The position numbers and the translations under genes were made by a program. DNA of 64,000 bases, taken from positions 5,698,001 through 5,762,000 of the forward strand of contig NZ_CP109073.1 of NCBI RefSeq assembly GCF_035917415.1, read 5' to 3'. The stretch is from Streptomyces sp. NBC_01803. Its GTDB lineage: Bacteria; Actinomycetota; Actinomycetes; Streptomycetales; Streptomycetaceae. The notes below the pieces were generated by a model. The model saw only the letters and a list, made by a program, of their open reading frames with translations, searched no databases and had not been told where the DNA came from. Shown piece by piece: positions 7,089 to 14,297 of the stretch; within the stretch, counting starts at the first letter, position 1; every line of letters begins with the position of its first letter.

Positions 7089-8117
7089 GTGGCCGGCGTG
7101 AACACGGACCCGACGGGCATCATCGCCTACGGCGTGACAGCCGACGAACGACCGCTGCTCCAGGCCGCGTTCGACGGACAGCACCGGCTGCGCTGCCTCG
7201 ACCTCACTCTCGACGCGGACACCGTGACGACCGCCGCGGGCCACGAGATCGTCTGCAGCGGCGTGAACGACGTCCTGGACGCCGGTGTGCTGCGCGGGCT
7301 CGCCGCCGGTGGCACCCGCATGATCACCCAGCGCGCCACCGGCTACAACAACATCGACCTGGAAGCGGCCCGGACGGCGGGCATCGGCGTGGCGAGAGTG
7401 TCGTACTACTCCCCCTACGCGGTCGCCGAGTTCGCCTGGGCCCTGGCCCTGGCGGCCAACCGGCGGGTGCCGCGGGCCGTGACCCGCACGCGCGACTTCG
7501 ACTTCCGCCTCACCGGCCTGATGGGCCGCGATTTCCACGGCCGGACCGCCGGGATCCTGGGCACCGGCAAGATCGGGACCGCGTTCGCCCGCGTCGCCGC
7601 CGGCTTCGGCATGCGGCTGCTGGGCTACGACGTCGCGCCCAGCGCGGAGTGTCTGGCGCTCGGCATGGAGTACGCCGGGACCGATCGCCTGTTCGCGGAG
7701 GCGGACCTGATCAGTCTGCACCTGCCGCTCCTCCCGGAGACCCACCACCTGGTCGACGCGGGTGCCCTGGCCCGGATGAAGGACGACGCGATCCTGATCA
7801 ACACCAGCAGGGGCGGCCTCATCGACGCCCAGGCGCTGGTGGCGACGTTGCGGGCGGGCCGGCTGGACGGTGTGGGTCTGGACGTCTACGAGGAGGAGGC
7901 CGGTGTCTTCTTCTTCGATCACTCGCTGGACGTGATGACCGACGACGTCCTCGCCCGTCTGATGACCTTCCGCAACGTGCTGGTCAGCTCGCACCAGGCG
8001 TACTTCACGCGGGACGCCGTCGGTCAGATCGTCGAGGCGACCGCGCGGAACGTCGCGGACTACCTCACCGGCCGCACCGGGGAGAACACGCTGGTGCCGC
8101 CCGCCGGCCTCTCCTGA
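7089..8117 (+). CDS. D-lactate dehydrogenase-type 2-hydroxyacid dehydrogenase
   Basis: A 342-residue NAD-dependent D-2-hydroxyacid dehydrogenase. The substrate-binding domain contains TQRATGYNNIDLEAA and SYYSPYAVAEF, the Rossmann motif is GILGTGKIG (about residue 156), the active-site segment reads LINTSRGGLIDAQAL, and the catalytic His lies in SSHQAYFTRDA. The pattern with YSPYAVAEF and the FFFDHS loop is that of D-lactate dehydrogenases (LdhA) rather than general reductases. It probably reoxidises NADH by reducing pyruvate when oxygen is scarce. GTG 7089 starts eight bases after the regulator stop, so the two are probably one operon. Confidence 0.85.
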   Translation: MAGVNTDPTGIIAYGVTADERPLLQAAFDGQHRLRCLDLTLDADTVTTAAGHEIVCSGVNDVLDAGVLRGLAAGGTRMITQRATGYNNIDLEAARTAGIGVARVSYYSPYAVAEFAWALALAANRRVPRAVTRTRDFDFRLTGLMGRDFHGRTAGILGTGKIGTAFARVAAGFGMRLLGYDVAPSAECLALGMEYAGTDRLFAEADLISLHLPLLPETHHLVDAGALARMKDDAILINTSRGGLIDAQALVATLRAGRLDGVGLDVYEEEAGVFFFDHSLDVMTDDVLARLMTFRNVLVSSHQAYFTRDAVGQIVEATARNVADYLTGRTGENTLVPPAGLS

Positions 8118-8141
8118 GCCGGCGGGCGGCCGGGGGGCGCG

Positions 8142-9014
8142 TCACTCGTGGGGGACGACGATCACGGGTGCGATCGCGTGGTGCATCACCGCGTGGGTGA
8201 CCGGCCCGATGTGCGAGCCGGTGCGCGCCCGACGGGCCCGGCGGCCGACGATCAGCAGCGCCGAGTCGTACGCGGACTTCGCCAGTTCCCGGCCCGGCCG
8301 CCCCATCACCGGCTGCTCCAGCACCTCCACACCCGGATACTTCGCCCGCCAGGGGCGCAGCGCGTCCGCCAGTTCCCTGGCCACGTCCTCGGCGAAGACC
8401 GCCGCGATGCCGGGCTCCACGGTGGCCGCCGAGAACCCGTACACCGGCGGCACCTGCCAGGCGTGGACCACCCGCAGCCGGGCGCCGCGCAGGGCGGCGG
8501 TGTCGAAGGCGTAGTCGATCAGGGCGTCGGGTGAGTCCGCTACGTCCAGCCCGAGCACGACGTCGGTCGTGGGCGGCGGGGCGGCCTTCTCGTCGGTTCC
8601 GGGCCTGACCAGCGCGACGGGGCCGTGGGCCTGGGCGATGGCGGACTGTGCCACGGAGCCGAGCAGGAAGCCGGTGAGGCCGCCCAGCCCCCGGGTGCCG
8701 AGCACCAGCAACCCGGTTTCCTCCGCCGTCTCCTCGGTCAGCACCCGCGCCGGGGCACCGGTGAGCTGCTCGTAGGAGATGTCCACTCCCGGGAACCGTC
8801 CGCGCAGATCCTCGGCCGCCTCACGCGGTATCCGCTCCGCCCAGTACCGGAAGGTCCGCTCGTCCACCGAAGGCAGCGCGCAGTGGGCGCCGCCCTCCCA
8901 CACATGTACCAGCCGCAGCGGCAGCCCGCGGCGCCGCGCCTCGCCTGCCGCCCATCCGGCGGCGGCGAGACTCTCCAATGAACCATCCAGACCCACAGTG
9001 ACGGTCGGGAACAT
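8142..9014 (-). CDS. Universal stress protein, two UspA domains
   Basis: A 290-residue tandem UspA protein, a paralogue of the one at 3010-3873. Domain 1 opens with TVTVGLDGSLESLAAAGWAA and has the loop GTRGLGGLTGFLLGSVAQ. Domain 2 (from about residue 150) opens with VVLGLDVADSPDALIDYA and ends with GRRARRARTGSHIGPVTHAV, keeping the nucleotide-binding glycines. ATG 9014 has AAGGAGG upstream, and there is no stop in frame further up, so a longer reading is possible but has no family support. It shares a divergent promoter region, with a GGGCCGTTCGGCCC site, with the STAS gene. Confidence 0.9.
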   Translation of the reverse strand: MFPTVTVGLDGSLESLAAAGWAAGEARRRGLPLRLVHVWEGGAHCALPSVDERTFRYWAERIPREAAEDLRGRFPGVDISYEQLTGAPARVLTEETAEETGLLVLGTRGLGGLTGFLLGSVAQSAIAQAHGPVALVRPGTDEKAAPPPTTDVVLGLDVADSPDALIDYAFDTAALRGARLRVVHAWQVPPVYGFSAATVEPGIAAVFAEDVARELADALRPWRAKYPGVEVLEQPVMGRPGRELAKSAYDSALLIVGRRARRARTGSHIGPVTHAVMHHAIAPVIVVPHE

Positions 9015-9109
9015 GGGGGCTGCCTCCTTGAGTCGTTGACGTGGTGTCAGCATCCCGCCGGGCCGGGCGTCCACGGCAGGGGCCACAGGCCCCCACCGGT
9101 GGGCCGCCC

Positions 9110-9146
9110 GGGACTCCCCTCGGGGCCGTTCGGCCCTGTCGGTCCC
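9110..9146. promoter_or_regulatory. Palindrome cluster in divergent stress-protein/STAS promoter
   Basis: GGGCCGTTCGGCCC (9123-9136) is flanked by half-sites GGGACT (9110-9115) and GGTCCC (9141-9146), giving a nested symmetrical arrangement. It lies 109 bp from the stress-protein start and 72 bp from the STAS start, so one site could serve both directions. Confidence 0.55.
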
Positions 9147-9207
9147 TGAGCCCGACCGCCTTTCCTGGTGACCGGCGAACAGACATCCAGCGGCCGAGGA
9201 GACCGGA

Positions 9208-9597
9208 ATGGCCACGAGCGACGCACCGACCGAGAACCCTGTGTCGCACCGGCGGAACGGACCGGGTGCCGTGGTGGAACTGCGTGGCGAGATCGACCTC
9301 GCCACCGCGCCGACCGTGTGGGACCGGTTCGAGGAGGCGATCGCCGCCGGGACGGACCGGCTGACGGTGGACCTGCGGCCAGTCACGTTCATCGATTGCA
9401 GCGGGCTGCGGGTGCTGTGCCGGGCCCACGCCCGGCTGGCCGAACGCGGCGGCCGGCTCCGCGTCGTTGCCGACTCCTCCTTCGTGCTGCGCCTGCTCGG
9501 CGTGGCCGGCCTGCTGACCTTCTTCGACGTCCACCCCCACCTGCCCGGCGCCCCGACCGGACCCGACGGTCCCGCACTCGGCCCCGTTCGGCCCTAG
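9208..9597 (+). CDS. STAS-domain anti-sigma factor antagonist
   Basis: A 129-residue protein with one STAS domain (about 20-115). The motif TFIDCSGLRVLCRAHARL carries the serine that partner-switching kinases phosphorylate in SpoIIAA/RsbV-type antagonists, and VELRGEIDLATAP is the family's opening strand. Such proteins release a sigma factor by binding its anti-sigma kinase. No kinase or sigma gene is next to it. The position in the dormancy cluster with a shared palindrome suggests a link between the DevR-like response and stress sigma activity, which is an inference. Confidence 0.85.
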   Translation: MATSDAPTENPVSHRRNGPGAVVELRGEIDLATAPTVWDRFEEAIAAGTDRLTVDLRPVTFIDCSGLRVLCRAHARLAERGGRLRVVADSSFVLRLLGVAGLLTFFDVHPHLPGAPTGPDGPALGPVRP

Positions 9598-9754
9598 GGA
9601 ACGCGGGCGTCGGGGCGCACCGTGGGAACCGACGCGAGGGAGAGCGGACCACGATGACGGACTCCGCGCACCGCGCACCGTCCGTCGGCTGTGGTCCGCG
9701 CCGACTCCGTCGCGGACCCGGTCCGCGCCCTTCCACCGAAATCGAGGACGTGTC

Positions 9755-10450
9755 ATGAAGCAGCGCATGGTCGGCACCGTGATGACCGGTGACGTCGTCT
9801 CGGTCACGCCCGAGGTGCCGTTCAAGCGGGTGGCCGAACAGCTCGCGGAGCACCGCGTCAGCGGAATGCCCGTGGTGGACGACGACGAGAAGGTGCTCGG
9901 AGTCGTCTCCGAGCAGGACCTCATGGCCCGTCAGGCGAAGAGCGGACGGCGGCACCACTGGCCGCCGACCCGCGTCGCGCGCCGGGAAACGGCCCTGGCC
10001 GGCGCCATGACGGCGGGTGAGCTGATGACCGCCCCGGCCATCACCGTCCGGGCCGTGGACTCCGTGGCGCGCGCCGCCCGCGTCATGGCCGACCGCCAGG
10101 TCAAACGCCTGCCCGTGCTCGATGAGGAGGACCGCCTGGTCGGCATCGTGAGCCGTCGCGATGTGCTGGGCGTCTTCCTGCGTCCCGACGCCGAGATCCG
10201 CCAAACCGTCACCGACGAGGTCCTGATCCGCTCCCTGTGGCTGCCCCGGGACGCCGTCCGCGTCACCGTCGAGGACGGCGTCGTCACCCTGGACGGTGTC
10301 GTGGAGCGGGAGAGCGAGATCCCCATCGCGCTCAGCCTCACCGGACGGATGGAGGGCGTCGTCGGTGTCGTGGACCGCCTCACGGCCGCTCGCGACGACA
10401 GCCGGCTGGGCACCGGAATCCCCGAACCGCACGGCGTCGCCGACCACTGA
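9755..10450 (+). CDS. CBS-domain pair plus BON domain protein
   Basis: A 231-residue protein with two CBS repeats (about 8-60 and 85-140: VGTVMTGDVVSVTPE, GVVSEQDLM, AGELMTAPAITV, GIVSRRDVL) followed by a BON domain (about 150-215, VRVTVEDGVVTLDGVVERESE). CBS pairs bind adenosine nucleotides and sense energy charge. BON domains often contact membranes or phospholipids. CBS-BON proteins are common in actinobacterial dormancy clusters; the mycobacterial Hrp1 protein is a CBS-only analogue. The preceding 157-bp gap contains a weak half-match of the palindrome (9581-9594). Confidence 0.85.
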   Translation: MKQRMVGTVMTGDVVSVTPEVPFKRVAEQLAEHRVSGMPVVDDDEKVLGVVSEQDLMARQAKSGRRHHWPPTRVARRETALAGAMTAGELMTAPAITVRAVDSVARAARVMADRQVKRLPVLDEEDRLVGIVSRRDVLGVFLRPDAEIRQTVTDEVLIRSLWLPRDAVRVTVEDGVVTLDGVVERESEIPIALSLTGRMEGVVGVVDRLTAARDDSRLGTGIPEPHGVADH

Positions 10451-10480
10451 CCGCGCGAATCCCGGAAGAAGACGGACACC

Positions 10481-10936
10481 ATGGGACCCATCACGAAGCA
10501 CTTCCTGGCCGCCCTGCCCGGGGCGGGTACCGACCACCTCCTCGCCTACGCCCGCGAGGTGTCCTTCCCCGCCGGGACCCGCATGTTCGAGGAAGGGCGG
10601 CGGGCCGACCGGTTCTGGGTCCTCAGATCCGGCACGGTCACCCTCGACCTCCACCGGCCCGGCCGCCGGGCGGCGGTCGTGGACACGGTCGGGCCCGGCG
10701 AACTGCTGGGCTGGTCCTGGCTGTTCCCGCCGCACACCTGGGAACTGGGCGGCGAGACACTCAGCCCGGTCCGGGCCCTGGAGTTCGACGCGCTCGCCGT
10801 GCGGGCCCTGTGCGATTCCGATCCGGTCCTGGGTCGCGCGGTCTACCGGCAAGTCGCCCGGACCGTCGTCCGCCGGCTGCGCGCCTCCCGCGCCCGGCTC
10901 CTGAACGCGGGTGGCGTGTACGGCGACGGCGGCTGA
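10481..10936 (+). CDS. Cyclic-nucleotide-binding-domain protein without HTH
   Basis: A 151-residue protein consisting of one CRP/FNR-type cNMP-binding beta-barrel: FPAGTRMFEEGRRADRFWVLRSGTVTLD, then VDTVGPGELLGWSWLFPP, then a C-terminal helix. The HTH domain of true CRP/FNR regulators is absent; the chain ends soon after the dimerisation helix. It may sense a ligand and act on a partner protein. The gene starts 30 bases after the CBS-BON gene, so they form an operon. It is convergent with the histidine kinase gene, whose stop lies six bases away. Confidence 0.82.
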   Translation: MGPITKHFLAALPGAGTDHLLAYAREVSFPAGTRMFEEGRRADRFWVLRSGTVTLDLHRPGRRAAVVDTVGPGELLGWSWLFPPHTWELGGETLSPVRALEFDALAVRALCDSDPVLGRAVYRQVARTVVRRLRASRARLLNAGGVYGDGG

Positions 10937-10941
10937 ACGGC

Positions 10942-12672
10942 TCAGCCCCCGGTCAGCGGTACCCGCCACTCCAGACGGGTGCCGCCGGAGGGTCCGGGAC
11001 CGGCCGTCAGGGAGCCGCCGAGCCCCTCCGCCCGCTCCGCGAGGTTCCGCAACCCGCTGCGCCGCCCGCTCTCCGGGAGACCCGTGCCGTCGTCCACCAC
11101 GGCCAGGGCGAACGCGCCGTCCCCCACCACCACCGACACGCTCGCGGCACCGGCCCGCGCGTGCCGGGCGACGTTGGACAGCGCCTCCCCCAGCACGGCG
11201 ACGGCATGGTCGGCGACCTCGGCCGGGACATCGGTGTCGACCAGCCCCTCCATCCGCAGCGACGGCGTGAACCCCAGCGTGGGCACGGCCTCCTCCACCG
11301 TTTTCGCCACCCGCACCCGCAACCCCTGTGCGGCCGGGCCGCCCTCGTGGACCCGCAACCCGAAAATCGTGGACCGGATGATCTTGATGGTCTCATCCAG
11401 ATCGTCCACCGCCCGTGACAGCCGCTCCGCCGCCTGCGGATGCTCCACGAACCGCATCGAGCTCTGCAACGTCATGCCGGTCGCGAACAGCCGCTGGATC
11501 GCCAGGTCGTGCAGATCGCGCGCGATCCGGTCCCGGTCTTCCAGCAGCGCCACCTGCTCGGCGGCCCGCCTGCGTTCGGCCAGCTCCAGCGCCAGCGCCG
11601 CCTGGCCCGCGAACGCCAGCAGCGGCGCCGTCTCCCGCACCGTGAAATGTGCCTGCCCCTGCTCGCGGGCCAGCACCAGCGCCCCACGCAGTCCGCCGCT
11701 GGTCCCCATGGGCACCGCCACGGCCGGGCCCAGCCCGGACCAGTCCTCCGGCCCGCCCACGAAGCGGGCGTCGGTACCGATGCCCGCGGTGAGCACGGGC
11801 TCCCCGGCGGTGACGGCGGAACCGGCGAACGAGTCCTCGCGCGGCAGCACCAGATCCGAGTGAGCGGCGGCGCGCGATCCCGCGGCCAGGGCGACGCGCA
11901 GCAGGTCCGTGCCCTCCTCGGTCAGGCACAGGACACCGAGGTCCGCGGCCAGGATGCGGCGGGCGTGTCCGACGATCAGCTCCAGGACCCGTGCCTCATC
12001 GGCTCCGGACAGCAGAATCCCGACGACCTCGGCGTTCGCCTCCAGCCACCGCTGCCGGTCCCGCGCCTCCTCGTACAACCGTGCGTTCTCGATCGCGACC
12101 CCCGCCGCGACCGCGAGTGTCGACAGCAGCGTCTCGTCCTCCGCGTCGAACTCCCGCCCACCGCGCTTCTCCGTCAGATAGAGGTTGCCGAACACCTCGT
12201 CCCGGACCCGGATCGGCACCCCCAGGAAGGAGTGCATCGGCGGGTGATTCGCCGGGAAACCGTAGGACGCCCGATGCTCCGACAACTCCCGCAGGCGCAG
12301 CGGCTGCGGATGCCGGATCAGCTCGCCCAGAAGACCGTGCCCCGACGGCAACGGCCCGATCGCCTCGATCCGGTCCGCCGCGATGCCCACCGGCACGAAC
12401 TGCGACAGCCGCTGCTCGTGCTCCTTGTCGATGACCCCCAGCGCGCCGTACTCCGCGTCCACCAGCACGACGGCGGCCTCCACGATCCCGCGCAGCACCT
12501 GGGACAAGTCCAGCTCCCGGCCCACGGACAGGACGGCCTCCAGCAGTCCGTGCACTCGGTCCCGGGTGCCGCGCACCTCGTCGATACGGACTTGGAGCTC
12601 CTCCAGCAGCTCGTCCAGCCGCAGCCGCGGCAGCGGCCCGCCACCGGTCCCCGACGTGCCGCCCTTCCCCAC
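10942..12672 (-). CDS. GAF-domain sensor histidine kinase (DevS/OsdK-like)
   Basis: A soluble kinase of about 576 residues, close to the 578 of mycobacterial DevS. It has two GAF domains (about 55-200 and 215-360; in DevS the first binds haem) and a HisKA_3 dimerisation domain with the H-box DRIARDLHDLAIQRLFATGM. The HATPase domain contains LGEALSNVARHARA (N-box) and VVDDGTGLP (G-box). No membrane segment is seen. GTG 12672 is chosen because GGAG lies six bases upstream; no ATG fits. Two palindromes precede it. It probably phosphorylates the regulator at 6392-7081 in response to oxygen, nitric oxide or redox state. Confidence 0.87.
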   Translation of the reverse strand: MGKGGTSGTGGGPLPRLRLDELLEELQVRIDEVRGTRDRVHGLLEAVLSVGRELDLSQVLRGIVEAAVVLVDAEYGALGVIDKEHEQRLSQFVPVGIAADRIEAIGPLPSGHGLLGELIRHPQPLRLRELSEHRASYGFPANHPPMHSFLGVPIRVRDEVFGNLYLTEKRGGREFDAEDETLLSTLAVAAGVAIENARLYEEARDRQRWLEANAEVVGILLSGADEARVLELIVGHARRILAADLGVLCLTEEGTDLLRVALAAGSRAAAHSDLVLPREDSFAGSAVTAGEPVLTAGIGTDARFVGGPEDWSGLGPAVAVPMGTSGGLRGALVLAREQGQAHFTVRETAPLLAFAGQAALALELAERRRAAEQVALLEDRDRIARDLHDLAIQRLFATGMTLQSSMRFVEHPQAAERLSRAVDDLDETIKIIRSTIFGLRVHEGGPAAQGLRVRVAKTVEEAVPTLGFTPSLRMEGLVDTDVPAEVADHAVAVLGEALSNVARHARAGAASVSVVVGDGAFALAVVDDGTGLPESGRRSGLRNLAERAEGLGGSLTAGPGPSGGTRLEWRVPLTGG

Positions 12673-12765
12673 CGTCTTCTCCGTCCGAGCGCCCGGCACG
12701 ATCCGCCGACAGCCTACGGCCCACCATCCGGCCGCGACAGTCCGGCCCCGGCCGCGACCGGCATG

Positions 12766-12803
12766 GGGCCGTCCGGCCCGGGAGGCCCCGGGCCGGACGG
12801 CCT
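12766..12803. promoter_or_regulatory. Two palindromes between kinase and alcohol dehydrogenase genes
   Basis: GGGCCGTCCGGCCC (12766-12779, perfect arms) and GGGCCGGACGGCCT (12790-12803, one end mismatch) have centres 24 bp apart in the 228-bp divergent region. Two direct GGGAC half-sites follow at 12810 and 12819. This doublet resembles the pair before the DoxX-like gene. Confidence 0.55.
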
Positions 12804-12900
12804 CCGGCCGGGACGTAGGGGACCTGCCCGCCGCCTCGGGCCGGCGAAATCCTGGGGACAGAAGGCGAACGCAGCCTGTCCGAGCGAGAGGGGATCCATC

Positions 12901-13911
12901 ATGAAGGCAGCCGTAGTCCGCGCCCTCGGTGCGCCGCTGGTCATCGAGGAGCGGCCCGATCCCGAGCCGGGCCCCGGGCAGGTCCGCATCCGCGTCGAGG
13001 CGTCGGGACTGTGCCACACCGACATCCACGCCGCCCGCGGCGACTGGCCCGTCAAGCCGACGCCGCCGTTCGTGCCCGGCCACGAGGGCGTGGGCATCGT
13101 CGAGAAGCTCGGCGATGGCGTCACCCGCCTCTCCCTCGGCCAACGCGTCGCCGTCCCCTGGCTGGGCTGGGCCTGCGGACACTGCGACCACTGCCTGTCC
13201 GGCTGGGAGACGCTGTGCGAGCGGCAGATCAACACCGGCTACGGCTGCGACGGCGGTCATGCCGAGAAGATGCTCGCCGCCGCCGACTTCGCCCAGCCGG
13301 TGCCCGAAGGCATCACCCCGGCCGACGCCGCACCACTGACCTGCGCGGGCGTCACCACCTACAAGGCGCTGAAGGTCGCCGGCGTCGGGCCGACCGACCT
13401 GGTCGCCATCTCCGGCGTCGGCGGACTGGGCCATCTCGCCGTGCAGTACGCGAAGATCGCGGGCGCCACGGTCGCGGCCATCGACGTCACCGACGACAAG
13501 CTCGCGCTCGCCCGGGCACTCGGCGCCGACCTTCTCATCGACGCCCGCAAGGAGGACCCGGCCGAGGTGCTCAAGCGGCACGGTGGCGCGCACGCCGCCA
13601 TCGCCCTGGCCGTGAACGAGCAGGCGTTCGCCGCCGCCTACGGTGGGCTGCGGCGCGGCGGCACGCTGGTCATGGTCGCGCTGCCCGCCGGCGGCACCAT
13701 CCAGGTCCCGATCTTCGACACCGTCCTCAACGGCACCTCCGTCATCGGGTCCATCGTCGGCACCCGCCAGGACCTGGCCGAGGTGTTCGCGCTGCACGCC
13801 GCCGGCCGCACCCGGGTCGTCCGCGAGACCCGTCCCCTCGCCACCGTCAACGAGTCCATCACGGACATCCTCGACGGCCAGGTCACCGCCCGTGTCGTCT
13901 TCGAGATGTGA
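12901..13911 (+). CDS. Zinc-dependent alcohol dehydrogenase (AdhP-type)
   Basis: A 336-residue medium-chain alcohol dehydrogenase. The catalytic zinc ligands are in SGLCHTDIHAARGDWP and GHEGVG, the structural zinc site is the four-cysteine loop CGHCDHCLSGWETLC, and the Rossmann motif is ISGVGGLGHLAVQYAK. The sequence is of the AdhP/ethanol-active type and would interconvert primary alcohols and aldehydes with NAD(H). In this cluster it probably acts as a fermentative NADH sink under hypoxia. AGAGGGGAT precedes the ATG; the divergent palindromes upstream suggest co-control with the kinase. Confidence 0.9.
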   Translation: MKAAVVRALGAPLVIEERPDPEPGPGQVRIRVEASGLCHTDIHAARGDWPVKPTPPFVPGHEGVGIVEKLGDGVTRLSLGQRVAVPWLGWACGHCDHCLSGWETLCERQINTGYGCDGGHAEKMLAAADFAQPVPEGITPADAAPLTCAGVTTYKALKVAGVGPTDLVAISGVGGLGHLAVQYAKIAGATVAAIDVTDDKLALARALGADLLIDARKEDPAEVLKRHGGAHAAIALAVNEQAFAAAYGGLRRGGTLVMVALPAGGTIQVPIFDTVLNGTSVIGSIVGTRQDLAEVFALHAAGRTRVVRETRPLATVNESITDILDGQVTARVVFEM

Positions 13912-13961
13912 ACCCGACACCGAGCCGCACACCGGCACCACTCCGAGGAGGAAAGAAGTCC

Positions 13962-14297
13962 ATGAGCAGCGATGAGAAAAACCTTCCGGGCACCGAGCCG
14001 GTGCGGGTCCGCGCCGAGGGAGACATCGACGAGGATGTCCTCGGGTACGCCCGCCGGAAGATCGACGCCCTGGTCAGCCGGCCGGGCACGCCGGGAGTCA
14101 CCGGCGAGGTGAAGCTCGTCAGGGCCGCCACGCGCCACGCCGGGCACCCGTGGTCCGCGACCGCGGAGGTCCGGATGGGCACCCGGCTGCTCGTCGCCGT
14201 CGCCGAGGAGGCCACCTTCCAGGAGACGATCGACAAGCTCCAGGACCGGCTGCGCCGGCAGATGGCCAAGGCTGTTGTGGTGGGTGTTGTCACGTGA
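13962..14297 (+). CDS. HPF/RaiA-type ribosome hibernation protein, shortened
   Basis: A 111-residue protein related to the N-terminal domain of hibernation promoting factor: RVRAEGDIDEDVLGYARRKIDALV, a central TGEVKLVRAATRHAG and the final helix FQETIDKLQDRLRRQMAK. HPF-like proteins dimerise ribosomes in dormancy; DevR regulons usually carry one. After QMAK the tail AVVVGVVT looks unlike the family and coincides with the boundary to the GMC gene, whose 3' end overlaps this stop by eight bases. A C-terminal part was therefore probably lost when the neighbouring island arrived. GAGGAGG precedes the ATG. Confidence 0.78.
   Translation: MSSDEKNLPGTEPVRVRAEGDIDEDVLGYARRKIDALVSRPGTPGVTGEVKLVRAATRHAGHPWSATAEVRMGTRLLVAVAEEATFQETIDKLQDRLRRQMAKAVVVGVVT

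Noticed and set aside
9581..9594. GCCCCGTTCGGCCC before the CBS-BON gene as another dormancy palindrome
   Set aside because: Only the right half matches; the left arm has two mismatches, and the place overlaps the end of the STAS gene. Not listed as a site.
9389..10969. 526-codon open frame on the minus strand across the STAS, CBS-BON and cNMP genes
   Set aside because: It is the antisense of three clearly recognisable plus-strand genes; long antisense frames are expected at this GC content.
11440..13911. Long open frame of 823 codons on the plus strand
   Set aside because: Only its last 336 codons, from ATG 12901, encode a real protein (alcohol dehydrogenase); the front part is the antisense of the kinase gene, and its amino-acid composition is not protein-like.
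12673..13941. N-terminal extension of the kinase frame to 999 codons
   Set aside because: The extension is the antisense of the alcohol dehydrogenase gene and lacks any sensor-domain sequence; GTG 12672 with a ribosome site fits the DevS length.
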